Shown here piece by piece: positions 1 through 11,557 of a stretch of 64,000 bases of DNA. The notes under the pieces were generated by a model, which saw nothing but the letters and a program-made list of their open reading frames with translations, was not told the DNA's origin and made no database searches. Position 1 is the stretch's first letter. Every line of letters begins with the position of its first letter. The stretch comes from Mariannaea sp. PMI_226 (taxonomy: Eukaryota > Ascomycota > Sordariomycetes > Hypocreales > Nectriaceae): contig JANFOG010000003.1 of NCBI GenBank assembly GCA_024336345.1, forward strand, positions 688,501 to 752,500, in the 5' to 3' direction. A program made the translations under genes and the position numbers.

Positions 1-3000
1 ACATCCCAACATCATGAAGCTCTATGACATCTGGGAGAACCGATCGGAAGTGTACGTGCCTGCCTCAGCTTAACAAAGTGGTTCATTTTATGTACTAACT
101 TGTTGCAGATATCTCATTCTTGAGTACATCGATCAGGGTGACTTGTTCACTTTCATCAATACTAAAGGTCGATTGAGCGAGGAAGTTTCCATTTTCTTCT
201 TTCGCCAGATCATTAGCGCAATCTCGTATTGTCATTCTTTCAATATTTGCCATCGCGATCTCAAGCCCGAGAACATTCTGATTACTGCCGACCTCCAGAT
301 CAAGATTGCTGATTTCGGAATGGCAGCACTTCATCAGACTGCCACTCATCAACTGGCTACTGCGTGTGGCAGCCCTCACTATGCCGCGCCAGAGCTTCTC
401 AAGAATCGTCAGTATCGCGGAGATAGGGCGGATATCTGGAGCTTGGGGGTCATCCTCTATGCCATGCTCTCTGCAACTCTTCCATTTGATGATCCGAACC
501 TTCGCGTGATGATGTCAAGGACGAAGAGGGGACTGTATACGATCCCAGAGTTTTTGAGCCCTGAGGCCAAGGATCTTATCAGACGTATGCTACAAGTAAA
601 CCCTGACGAACGTATCACGCTCAAGGAGATCTGGCGCCATCCTCTGGTGTCCAAATACTCCTACTTGGATCACCTTGGGGATGGAAATGGGCAGTATCCT
701 GATACTCGCAAAGTATTTCAATCTACTCCGGTGCGACCTGACGATGTTGACGGCCAGCTCGTACGCCAGCTTCGGTCCATGTGGCACATGTTCAGCGAGA
801 ATGAGCTCAAGCTCATGTTAACGTGTCAACAGTAAGCGATTTGATCAAACCAACAGGGCTCCGCTAACTTATCTAGGCCTAACGATCAGAAGGCTTTCTA
901 TTGGCTCTTGTACAACTATCGTGAGAAGCAGTTAGAAGATTTCAAGCCCGAACTTGCTCATTCAATGAGCGACTACCATCACCTAAGGCCGGGTGCATGG
1001 AAGAAGCGGATCTCTACTCGAGAGTTCTCGCAGCCTCGTATGAACGGACATGGTCGTTCCATCTCACGATTCACAGTGATATCCAATGCTGCTGAGACAG
1101 ACTCAGGAGCACCATACACACCACGACGGCCTGTCAGCCGATCCCACAATGGTCCCCCGAAAAGTCAATCCCGAACGAGTATCCAACGATATAACCAGCC
1201 GAGGAGTAGTAACTCCTACCAGGGCCAGGTTACCCATATTAGAAGTGGACCTGTTGCTCGCCGGGGCCGGATGACAGCCGCAAGAACTTCGACAACGGGA
1301 CGTTTACATTCTTCGAGAGGTTCCATCTCCTCCCTCCACAGCACTCGCCAAGCCACTCCACATACTCGCAGCCTCCGTCACAAGCGAGGAGTCGACTTCT
1401 CTAGTGTCAGAAAGCGATCTGGATCCCTGGCTCGTGCTCGAAGTGGCACAGTGTCTCAGCGTGGTTCAACATATCATATTGAGATGGATCGAAGCCCGAC
1501 GCCAGAGGTTCCCAGCCTGCCAAGTGGTGTCCTTCCAAAGCCTGCCCGGAAGCCATCGCAGAAGGAGGTTCAGATCCGGAAGGCCCTGATTGATTCACGA
1601 CAAGTTTCTGAGATATTCGGAGAAGAGCTACGTCATTTCAGTAACAACATTGCAAAGGACTGCGATGAAGCGTTCCGAAGTTCATTGATCGAAGAAGGAT
1701 CCATTGCAAGCTCTTTGACTGATGGAGAAAAGAAACTTCGAGACGTGACTCCATTTTGCTTGACTGTCGAGGCGCCAGATGATACTCTAGCTACGAGTAA
1801 CGGGAACAGCAGCTTGGCAAGCCGACCACTTCCCCCTCTACCACCCCACGAAATGGACAAGGCCAACGGACTAGTTCCAGCCTCAGCTGGGTCTCGCCCA
1901 ACCTCACGGGACAGTCAAATTGAATGCCAAGTTGAGACGGCCCGTCCAGTCGTCCTTACCAAGCATACTGAACGGCGTGTCGTGTCAGCCCCAGTCTACG
2001 CCCAGAAAAACAAGCAAGTGGCCGAGCTCAACACCATCCAGGAAACTAGCTCAGCGAATGACAAAACGCGGATCGTTTCGGCACCACCTCACAGCCCTGC
2101 CAAGAACAAGGCTGACAGGGACAGCGGGATGGAGTTTTTAAGCAGAGTAGAGAACAGTATTCGCGTCGTCAACTCCCCTAGTTCCCAGAGCCCAGTCAAA
2201 GCTCCTAAGCCGCTCAATCTTCGAAAGAAGACGGCGGATCAGCAGGAACGAGCTCTAGATCCTGAAAATATGGCTCGCTCCGTTTCCCAGGATAATCAAA
2301 CATCGGTAAAGAAGAAGAAAACATCCTGGTTCAAACGTCACAAGCCAGAGAATGAGATGAAAGCAGAAACGGCGGATTGGCAGGACTGCAGCTCTATGGT
2401 CGCATCAAGTGAAGGCAAAGACTCTTCTACGACTGAGGTTCAATCCAGAAAAAAGACTTTCAGTTTCCCATTCTGGAAAAGTAATAAGCCTAGCAGAGAC
2501 TCAGTCATGTCCATTGGCAGTAAGTTTGATCGTAAAGCACTTGGTGTGTTTCCTACTAACTGGTGTTTAGAACCCACAGAATCCGAACCCGAGCACAAAA
2601 GTACAATTTCTTCCGAAGCTCAACCCAAGAGCAAGCCAACCGTTCAAAGCAGGGCCGTCGGCAAATTGGACGAGTCGATGTCTGGAGGGGTCCGCAATAT
2701 TGAGGTGAAGCAGAGTTGGCTTGCTCGTCTCTTCCGCGTGAAGCCAGCAACGAGCCATATATGCTTGGTTATGTCGCGCCGCCGGGCCCGTCAAGAGGTT
2801 GCAATCCTCCTTCGGGAGTGGCGCAAGTATGGTATGCGAGGCGTCCAAGTTGACAAGCAACGAAACATTGTCTTTGCACGAATTGCAGCTAAGAACTGTA
2901 AGTTGTCTGGAAAATCTAACATACAAAGAAAGGAAGCTAACTTCGAATCAAGTTCTCGAACTCAAGGAAGTGTCGTTCGCTGCCGAGGTTATTACAGTGA

Positions 3001-3173
3001 TTGAGCATGGAAAGAGACAGCCTCTCAGTATTATTCGGTTCACACAAGAACGAGGTGCTGCCAGCAGCTTCCACAGAGTCGTGGAAGCTATCAAGCTGGT
3101 GTTTGAGAGCCGAGGCCTCCTGGTGATGGATGCAAACAAGGAAAAGATGATGATCAAGACGCTCAATTCCTGA
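1..3173 (+). CDS. Gin4/Hsl1/Nim1-related Ser/Thr protein kinase, 5' end outside window
   Basis: The exons I read are <1-51, 109-831, 877-2519, 2571-2897 and 2953-3173, giving about 987 visible residues; the N-lobe start lies left of the window. Kinase motifs are clear: HRDLKPEN (251-274), DFG (311-319) and the AAPE motif near 383-394, followed by a conserved segment after the kinase (NDQKAFYWLL) that spans the 832-876 intron. A long Ser/Arg/Pro-rich, presumably disordered, middle follows. The last 150 or so residues look like the fungal KA1-type membrane-binding domain of this family. Known family members act at septin collars and bud necks or septation sites and link morphogenesis to Cdk control through Wee1; that role is inferred here. 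The 2520-2570 intron is 51 nt with no stop in frame, so retention would only insert 17 residues. The family call is firm; the exact orthologue (Gin4 or Hsl1) is not resolved. Confidence 0.9.
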
Positions 3174-4043
3174 GCGCTTTGGCTACAATCAGAAAAACGG
3201 ACCGAAAAGTTGCAACGACAATTTGTAGTTGCAAACGCATGTTTCGTTGCAATAGTAGCAGATGATTAATGCTGTTTGGATGAGCTAATGCTCTTGTATG
3301 GCTGCTTGTTTCTTGCACAGGTGTTGGACAGGAGTTGGATGCCAATGAATGGCTCATTGCACTTGGTTTTCTTCTTCTTCTTTTATTTCTTCTCTTCTTG
3401 TCTTGTCATTGTCCTCTCACTTCTTATATTTCTTTTTCTCCTTTCCTTTTCCTTTTTTTCCTTGGTTGCTTGCTGGCTTTTCGGCGGGTATCTCAACTTT
3501 GGAGTCAAGTCTTATCAATGTCTTGGTGAAATTGGAAGAAAGGGGACAAGGCGCGAATGGATGAAGCTCCAACCGGGTTATGTGGAGGCATTCAATCGCT
3601 TATTCTCTTCTATTTGTCACTTGTCACTTACAATCAGTCTAGTCGTTAGCTGGTCTATCACTCGTTATCTTGGGGGAGTTCGCATGGCATTGCGACAGGT
3701 CATTAGATTCACTTAGTTTAGGGGTCTAAGGTCAATAAAGGTGCCCTTTTTATCAATCAATGAGCTCGTGCGTGCGTGAATGCGGTCGAGAAAGTGTGTG
3801 TGAAGCCCGCGATGGGAATGGAAATGGGTGTGCTCGCCGCTCCAAGCCTCGGCTGCTCGGTCGGTGGAGGGGATGAACCGCACGGGGTACCGAGTTAGGC
3901 GGGCCCACGCTCGGTCCGGCCGGTGGATGCACGAATTGGCGACGCTCCGTCACGAGCTCCGAAGTGTCAAGTCCCGGATCGTAAAACATGCAGATGAATA
4001 CCACTTGAACTGGCGTCAAGGGATCAAGTCCGAAACTGGGTAT

Positions 4044-4051
4044 TGCTGCTG

Positions 4052-4083
<32 letters not shown>
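4044..4083. repeat. CTG/CTA trinucleotide microsatellite
   Basis: About 13 units of TGC or TAC form an uninterrupted triplet tract. It lies in noncoding DNA between the kinase and malate synthase. Confidence 0.9.
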
Positions 4084-5977
4084 CCACCCAACCTGGTGGT
4101 GTCTGGTGTCAACTTATCAATCTGCCAACCGGACCGCTGTAACTTTGGTCGCCATGAGAACGTATTCCGCGTGATTTGAGATTTCCAAGGGAGGGCTGAC
4201 TACTGATGGCAATTGGAATGATAGACATTCACGGCAATGGCATCACCATGAAATCTGAATTTACCGTCTACCTACTTGGCCGTGTGCTCGAATGCTGTAT
4301 GCATTTGCTGCTCTCTTGTCCTTTCTTTTTGCTTTCGGTCGGTTTCCGAAATGGTTTGTCTGAACATGGTCGCTTTTGGTGCGCGAGACCTGGGAGAGTT
4401 CGTGACACATCCACCCTTCCCGGGCATAACCTCTTTTTTTTGGGCAGTATCCTGCAGTCTACCTTGCTGAGACACGGTAGCCTATTTGCGTACATAGTAG
4501 TCTGTAGTCAAATAGCTAAGAGTAGATCGGTCACGTGGTGTCACTGCACTGTTACTGGAAAGGCTGGGTAAAAGGTGGTGGCGGTGCGGGTGAATCTTCC
4601 GAAAGTTCGGAGCTGAGCTGAGGGATACTTTGAATGGTACCTGAATTACATCCGAGAAAGTACCTCAAGCTTCAGCTCAAAAGGCATTGGAAGAGAGTGT
4701 AGATCCACCCGGCTGGTTTGGGTACAGTCTCACTCCCGAACAAGTTCCTTCTACCCTCGGCCGGTGATAGCCCCTCATGCACAGCGCCCCAAAGGGACCC
4801 AAGTCACCCCGTGCCAGTGGAGTTTTGGGGGGACCTCCGTACGGCAAGTGGAGAAGAAGCTGCGCTGCCGATGACGCCCGCCGCCGCCGGCAGCTTTCCA
4901 ACCTGCGATAGGTATTGGGTAGTTAACTTGAGTAAGGTAAAGTACTTTTACACCACTCACTCAACTGGTCTCAGTAAGAGTTGGCCATGTGCTATTCATA
5001 GTATTCGTGGAAAAAAGGGACCGCATGATTGCTTTCCTTGCTTGATGGCGTCCGTAACAAGAGATAGGAGGGCACGCACGGGAGAGATGGAGTGCCGAGA
5101 GATTCCATGAATAACGAAAAGGCTACAAGCTAGAATGGAATTTCAAACCCATCTTCAGGTAGGGTATATTAATTTCTCTTTACTATGTAGCCAGGTAGCT
5201 TTCCATGTTTACGTACCTATCGTTGTTACTGGTTTCCATCCGGCCGAGCCACTCCTCCAAGCCTGTTTCCAGATCTGTCGTCTCTCTGGCTAGAAAAGCT
5301 TCTGTACCCCGACCGGGGCACACGGACGATGACCGTGGGTTTGTGGAGAACGGATCATTGCCCCAACGGCGGACTGGTCATGACGGATGACGGATATGGG
5401 ACTGGGGGGCGTACTATTGTACGCGGGGCTTGGCTGGTGAATGGGGCTCTTTTTCTTTGGCTCCCTTTTTTCGGCAAGCTACCGCAAACTGTACAGATTA
5501 GAAGCGTCAAGGCGGATGAATGATAAGTTTTCGACCGAGGCTCAGCAGTTGATTGGCTACGGCCTTGTGTTTCCGTTACAGGAGTGTGTGTACCCCAAAA
5601 AAAAACACCTTCCAACCACCATGACGTCTTGGGTTTTATTTGGGGTTCTTGGGGGAGGGCGACACAAGCATGCCCTTTCAATTGACATGGACCAAGTGTG
5701 TATGTAGAGACAAGCAGGTATTACATGGCAGATGCACTGCAACGTACGGCTGGCAACGGCAATTGAAAGCGGAATAAGGAAATAATTCAGGAGGCCGAGA
5801 TTTGGAGGCGGATGTGGATGTGGGAGATGTTTCCCCAGGCCCGGCCGACTTTGTTTGTCGCTCGAAACCGCTGCTCGGTCGTAGTCCGAACCTCTTGGAG
5901 CACACCTCGTTCATAACGCCCAAACACAGTAGCCGTCCTCGGTCCTCCGACTTGAATTGGCTGGCTATCTAATTAAC

Positions 5978-5993
5978 TATATAATATAATATC
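5978..5993 (+). promoter_or_regulatory. TATA-like AT patch upstream of malate synthase
   Basis: The AT-only run TATATAATATAATAT occurs in otherwise mixed sequence and is followed by C/T-rich leader up to the ATG at 6387. Position and composition suggest a core promoter with a leader of about 350-400 nt. This is inference from sequence only. Confidence 0.4.
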
Positions 5994-6386
5994 CCTTGAG
6001 CTTGTGCAGCTCTTGTTTCGTTTCGCTCCCATCTCTTCTTGTTCTTCATCTAAGCCTGCTTGTTTGGAAGCTTGCATCCCCAGGTTCCCCAGTTCACTTC
6101 ATATTGACGAGGAACATCTCGACTACAATCTTCTTCACAAACATAATTACCAGCTAAAGTCAGTTGGGATATATACGAGGATCACTGCAATTCCAGGTCT
6201 TGTACCTAGACTTCATCCTTGTCTGATACGTCCAGAGGTGCCGAATCGCATCCATCGCATCTTCGACACGTGAAAATCCTACACTTATACAACATAGGGT
6301 TTACCCCTCGGCCTCCTTCCCCTCATCCTCCTCATTCTCCCATCATCTTCCTATTTCTCTTATTCTAAAAAAACACATCAATTACA

Positions 6387-8317
6387 ATGGCTTCTACCGA
6401 TTCCATCCTCCAGGGCGTCTCCGTCCTCGGCAAGGTCGACGACGCCCACCGCAAGATCCTCACTCCTGAGGCCCTCGCCTTCTTGGCCCTCCTCCACCGA
6501 TCCTTCAACGCCACTCGCAAGAACCTCCTCGAGCGCCGAAAGGTGCGCCAAGCTGAGCTGGATCGCGGCATCCTCCCCGACTTCCTCCCCGAGACCAAGC
6601 ACATCCGTGAGAATGCCACCTGGAGGGGTTCGCCGCCCGCACCAGGCTTGGTGGATCGTCGTGTTGAGATCACTGGTCCCACCGACCGAAAGATGGTTGT
6701 GAATGCTCTAAACGCTAACGTCTGGACTTATATGGCCGATTTCGAGGGTGAGTTTTTTTTTTTGGTCCTTCTTTTCCTTTTTTGCCTTGGCAGCTTTTAC
6801 CATCGCCATTCTGCAATGGACCTTTGCGACAAGAATGGTTGTATCATTGGCCGCCGGCGCATCATGCATGATAGAAGTTGAATTAGACGACGAAGGGTCC
6901 TTAGTGGGGATTGCGATAAGCATGGGGAACTCCTTGATTGCGACAACATCGTTATGAAAGCTCAGAACATGACTAACTGATAGCCTAGACTCCAGCGCCC
7001 CCACCTGGGAGAACATGATCAATGGCCAAGTCAACCTCTACGACGCCAACCGCCGCCAGATCGACTTCAAGCAGGGCCCCAAAGAGTACAAGCTCCGCAC
7101 TGACAAGAAGCTCCCTACCCTCATTGTCCGCCCTCGAGGCTGGCATCTTGAGGAGAAGCACTTCATCGTTGATGGTGAGCCCATTTCCGGCTCTCTCTTC
7201 GACTTTGGTCTGTACTTCTTCCACAATGCCTTCGAGACTCAGCGCCGAGGTTTCGGCCCTTACTTCTACCTCCCCAAGATGGAGAGCCACCTCGAGGCTC
7301 GTCTCTGGAACGATGTGTTCAATCTCGCCCAGGACTACATTGGCATGCCCCGTGGCACCATCCGAGGCACCGTTCTGATTGAGACCATCCTCGCTGCCTT
7401 TGAGATGGACGAGATCATCTACGAGCTCCGCGATCACAGCTCCGGTCTCAACTGCGGTCGCTGGGACTACATCTTCAGCGTCATCAAGAAGTTCCGCAAC
7501 AACGCCAATTTCGTTCTCCCTGACCGTTCTGCTGTTACCATGACTGTGCCCTTCATGGACGCCTATGTCAAGCTCCTCATCCAGACCTGCCATAAGCGTG
7601 GCGTCCACGCCATGGGTGGCATGGCTGCTCAGATCCCCATTAAGAACGACCCCAAGGCCAATGACAAGGCTATGGAGGGTGTCCGCGCCGACAAGCTGCG
7701 CGAGGTCCGCGCTGGCCACGACGGCACCTGGGTTGCTCACCCCGCTCTGGCTGGCATTGCCACGGAGATCTTCAACCAGAACATGCCTACTCCTAACCAG
7801 CTCTTTGTGCGACGAGAGGATGTCTCCATCGGCCAAAACGATCTTCTCAACATGAACGTGCCCGGCACTGTCACCGAGGAGGGTATTAAGAAGAACCTCA
7901 ACATTGGTCTTGGCTACATGGAGGCTTGGATCCGAGGTGTTGGCTGTGTGCCCATCAACTTCCTCATGGAGGACGCTGCCACCGCTGAGGTGTCCCGAAG
8001 CCAGCTCTGGCAGTGGGTGAAACACGGCGTTACCACTGCTGAGGGTAAGCGCGTGGACAAGGCCTACGCCCTCCAACTTCTCAAGGAGTCTGCCGAGCAG
8101 CTCGCTGCCAGCGCTCCCAAGGGCAACAAGTACCACCTTGCTGCTCAGTACTTCTCCGGCCAGGTCACTGGTGAGGACTATGCTGACTTCCTGACTACGT
8201 AAGTTTTCCCTATTTTCTCTCACTTTTTGACTACGGTCAAACTAACACCCAGTCTACAGTCTCCTCTATAACGAGATTACCGCCGCTGGTCCCCCGGCTC
8301 CCGCTTCCAAGTTGTAA
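6387..8317 (+). CDS. mls1: malate synthase, peroxisomal (glyoxylate bypass)
   Basis: Exons are 6387-6747, 6989-8198 and 8260-8317, giving 542 residues, the usual length of fungal malate synthase A. The enzyme condenses glyoxylate with acetyl-CoA to malate, allowing growth on acetate and fatty acids. The family signature [16 protein letters not shown] is present near 7429-7476, together with the conserved GTIRGT segment containing the catalytic Arg and the MGGMAAQIP segment. The protein ends in SKL, a canonical PTS1 peroxisome signal, encoded by the separate 58-nt last exon. The ATG at 6387 follows a C/T-rich leader and matches the family N-terminus. Intron 1 is long for this window (241 nt), intron 2 is 61 nt. 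Known relatives are acuE (Aspergillus) and acu-9 (Neurospora). Carbon-catabolite control is expected from the family, not read from sites here. Confidence 0.97.
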
Positions 8318-8851
8318 AGAATGTATCAACAAAAGCATTGAATTGAATATAAGGCTGTACATGGGGAAGCGGGTGCACATGTATTGATGAATGGACATAT
8401 GAATTTTTTTTCTCTTTTTAGTTTGGGCTGATCAGGGGTTTTTTTCCCACCATTTTCACGTTCTTGGCTTGGAGGCTTGGGTGTTTATGACTTTCCTATT
8501 ATATCAGTTACCATAGTTGAACCGAAAAAATTGATTATTTTAAGTCGATTGCTTTGACGGGCAAAATATTTCAATGTCATTTGGATGACAATGGTGATCC
8601 CATTCACAGTGTCAAGTGTAGACAATTTTGTGGACTGACATGAATTAGTAGGACAGTATGAGAACGAACTCGATCTATCTATTCGATTACCCATTAAATC
8701 CGCACCCAAGATAGTCAAGATTCCAGGAGTTCAATTGATTAATTGCTTGTGAAGCTCGACTATACATACATACATACATACGTTCAGTATTGTGTTGAAC
8801 AATAAAAATAAGGAGAAAGAGCAAAAAGAAAAGAATGAACAAGCTGCAACT
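8318..8851. other. intergenic: malate synthase 3' flank
   Basis: AT-rich 3' flank with no gene visible. It holds a CATA microsatellite at 8763-8781 and, next to the tRNA, an A-rich run at about 8820-8836. Read on the minus strand this is the T-run terminator of the tRNA. Confidence 0.6.
8820..8836 (-). terminator. RNA polymerase III T-run terminator of tRNA-Thr
   Basis: On the minus strand, about 15-30 nt beyond the tRNA 3' end, the sequence reads TTCTTTTCTTTTTGCTC, with T4 and T5 runs that are typical Pol III terminators. Confidence 0.6.
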
Positions 8852-8922
8852 GCCCCGTACTGGAATCGAACCAGTGATCTTATCATTACTAGTGATACGC
8901 TTTACCACTGAGCCAACGGGGC
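8852..8922 (-). tRNA. tRNA-Thr (anticodon AGU), no intron
   Basis: On the minus strand the 71 nt fold as a full cloverleaf. Acceptor arm GCCCCGT pairs with ACGGGGC, and the D stem is GCT/AGC. The anticodon stem TATCA/TGATA closes the loop CTAGTAA, giving anticodon AGT (read as IGU, Thr). The T arm is ACTGG-TTCGATT-CCAGT. The base after the acceptor is A. The internal A box (TGGCTCAGTGG) and B box (GGTTCGATTCC) are intact. Confidence 0.95.
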
Positions 8923-9287
8923 TTGTTGTGCTGCTTGATGAAGGAGAGGGCGGGAATGAGGGATATATTATACAGACCATGGACTAGTCAGGGGCTTGCT
9001 TGCCAGGGGAGCGCCACAACCCCTCCCAAGCCAACAAGGGGGTTCGAATTGAGCTATGGACATCCAAGTAGATATCAGTCAATGGGGATGCCCGCAGAGA
9101 AAAAAACTATATTAATTACGTTGGATATGAAAACACCTGCCTTGTATAATCGTTCTTATTGTTATTTTTGCTGTTGCTGTTACTATATGAATACCCAGCA
9201 AAGACGATGCACGTGATACTCTATCCAAGTAGATTCCGAATAGACATGCCCTTTCTTTCCCATTCGCCATCTCAATCTCCTTGCACC
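8923..9287. other. intergenic between tRNA-Thr and kinase relic
   Basis: No gene seen. A GGTTCGAATT word near 9041 resembles a tRNA T loop, but no stems form around it. The rest is mixed AT-rich DNA. Confidence 0.5.
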
Positions 9288-10971
9288 ATGTCTATTATCT
9301 TTCCGAGGCCACGAGACAGCATTCACTCATTCTTGCTCCGTATACCCGCATTTTGCCAACCGTCGTGTTTCTCGGGCAAACAGTAATTCAAGCCATAGTC
9401 ACAGCGTCAAGTCTCCCATCGAAGAGGAGGAGCTCGCTGGCGATCGATTGGCCGCATTTCATCCCACAAAGCCTGGAGACGTGCTTGATGGACGGTTCAG
9501 AACCGTTGCAAAGCTTGACTTCGGCACTTCATCCACTGTCTGGCTAGCGGAGAATTGAAAATAGTAAGTAACAGTGGCTGTTGCAACAATGATCCCTTCT
9601 ATGTAGTCGTAGTCGTAGTCGTATGCTTGCTAGCAATTTCAAGTACCTGCCAGCAACCTCAATTTCAAGATGGAAGAAAGCCTCAGTTCCTCGCTATGTG
9701 GCCATCAATATCCCAGCTCTTGACACAGACGTGTCAAGAGAGGCAATATTCTCAGCAATCATTAATAATGCAAACCCTTTGCATGATGGTCTGTCCTTCC
9801 TCAGAGTCCCGATTGACGAGTTCAAGTTGAAAGCTGCTGCTGGTACTCTTGTCTTGTCTACGAACCAATGAGAGAGACGCTCTTCCGGCTGCAGCACAGA
9901 CTTGAGCGACGGAGACTCGCTCTACCGCCATTCAAGTTCTTCATATACTGTCTACTCCAAGCCTTAGACTATCTACATACAGAATATCGAGTTATACTCA
10001 CCAGTTAGTCACCTTACTCATCCCCTTTTTTGTGTTTATTGCCGAAAACATACATTTAGCTGGGGTCTTGACAACGCCTGTAGACATAAAGGATGATAAC
10101 ATCATCATAACTATCGAGAACGAAAAGATTCTAAAAGAGTTTGTTGCCACCTGGTAAAAGCAATCACATCCAAAGCACGTCAGGAGTGTCGACGGCGGCG
10201 AGGTGTACCTTTCAAGAGATGACTTTGGGCGCCTCCAGGGTGCAAAGCTGCTACCTGTGCGAGCTGACTTTAATCTCTGTTACCTTGGCCTAAGAGGGGT
10301 TTACGGGCACCTTTTACCCATCCAATCTCATCGCTATCGGGCTCTAGAAGTACTACTCGGGTGTCCATGGTCTTATAGTGTTGAAATATGGAATTTGGGC
10401 CCGCTTGTAAGTATAACTTGGATTTGCGACCAACAGCAGGTTTGAGCACACCTTGACTAAACGCTCAATTAAATGTGGAATCTCTTAGAAGACATGAGTC
10501 TATTCGAACGTCCTGCTGGCGAGGATGGCGAGTATGACGCGCATGTCCACCTAGCACAGATGGTATCCCTTCTGGGAGATCCGCCTCTGGCCTTGATCGC
10601 CCGATAAAGACTCTTGCGCAAGCACCGGCTTGAGGAGCCTATGTCAAACCCGCGGGGTGACCAATGTTACAACATGAATGAGAACTGAGGAGGCACCTTT
10701 TTTGATGATGATGGTAAGTTTTCCTTCGGTTCTTTCTCAGCAGGTCCATTGAAACGCATCGCGTCGCAGGTAAAACCTTCCAGGAAGATCTGATTGATGA
10801 AGGGAAAAATTACAAAGTGCGGTCACCGAGGTTAGTGGTGAGGAGAAGGAGATCTTTCTCAATTTCGCGTCCTGCATGCTTCACTAGATGCCTGAAGAAA
10901 GGAAGACAGCCAAAGACCTACTAAAGCACCCTTTCTTTGACTCTTTGCGTAAAGAAGGTATGAAGGATTGA
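9288..10971 (+). pseudogene. decayed SRPK-like (SR-protein kinase family) gene
   Basis: Translating short stretches in changing frames recovers the order of an SRPK-type kinase. It runs from a leader from ATG 9288, through GDVLDGRF and TSSTVWLAEN (about 9466-9555), RYVAINIP, LDYLHTEYRV, DIKDDNIIITIEN (about 10088-10126), VYLSRDDFG, ALEVLLG and MWNLLEDM, to PEERKTAKDLLKHPFF near 10940. It is broken by frame changes and stops, including TAA 10605-10607, TGA 10686-10688 and TAG 10885-10887. Some intron signals survive, for example GTAAGT after 10408. Key residues have gone: the VAIK-type Lys is Asn, the HRD region is lost and DFG reads DFN. I infer a dead copy from an expanded fungal SRPK-like family. 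Several stops fit C-to-T or G-to-A change, as in repeat-induced point mutation. Confidence 0.8.
9603..9623. repeat. GTAGTC hexamer microsatellite
   Basis: Three and a half units of GTAGTC lie inside the kinase relic, between the P-loop segment and the VAIK-like segment, where an intron once lay. Confidence 0.85.
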
Positions 10972-11557
10972 GGCAATGTGTGTAACTATTAGGAAGCCCC
11001 AAGAAACCGGTTGGTCTTTGATATCTTATCTACAATGAATAGCTGTGTCTTAACCATCACGTGGACCGCCTTTGATACACTGTCCTTGTCAGACATCGCA
11101 TCTCCCGGGGTAGGCAGATCATATCTCCACCGTCGCACTAATCTAATGCCACTAATTCGACCGTCTCCACGTGGACATCAGTCGCACTACTTGGGATATC
11201 CTCGTATTCACCGCAGGATACAGACTTAAGCCTTATTTAGTCGAGAGGTATAATAAGGATATCGGTATACCGTCCTAGGTAAGGCCTCAGTGCCCCCTAT
11301 TTATGAAAGAGGCGATAAGTAGTATACATAGTAGCACGGAATAAATAATAAATGGGTATCCCTTCTTCCTATTATGTAGTATAACAGGTATTCAAATTTT
11401 GAATATATCAATGCCCCCTTCCCAGTACCCAGTACGTTTTTTTCTCTGTATTAAAACTTGTTATTATCCAAAGGTGAAAGCGTTTTGCTGATTACCAATA
11501 ACATACTCCATTCCCGCCCCTATTTCCCTATCGAACTACCTACACAACCAGAGCAAA
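10972..11557. other. AT-rich intergenic stretch between two relics
   Basis: No gene seen. From about 11225 to 11420 the DNA is rich in TA-containing words (TATAATAAGG, GTATACATAGTAG, AATAAATAATAAATGG), unlike the flanks. The composition resembles transposon sequence degraded by repeat-induced point mutation, but no terminal repeats or ORF identify an element. Confidence 0.45.

Larger units (their letters stand above)
3174..6386. other. intergenic: kinase 3' flank and malate synthase promoter/leader
   Basis: No gene can be supported. It holds T-rich 3' flank (about 3360-3480), a CTG/CTA triplet tract at 4044-4083 and several pyrimidine-rich patches. An AT-rich TATA-like patch at about 5978-5993 lies roughly 400 nt upstream of the malate synthase ATG. 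The last 90 nt before the ATG are strongly C/T-rich, as in many highly expressed fungal genes. Open frames here are short or low in complexity. Confidence 0.6.

Noticed and set aside
6985..8223. 412-codon open frame antisense to malate synthase
   Set aside because: It mirrors the strongly biased codons of malate synthase (C-ending codons give few antisense stops), crosses both splice sites and does not resemble a protein family.
9000..9060. tRNA T-loop-like word GGTTCGAATT
   Set aside because: No acceptor, D or anticodon stem can be formed around it.
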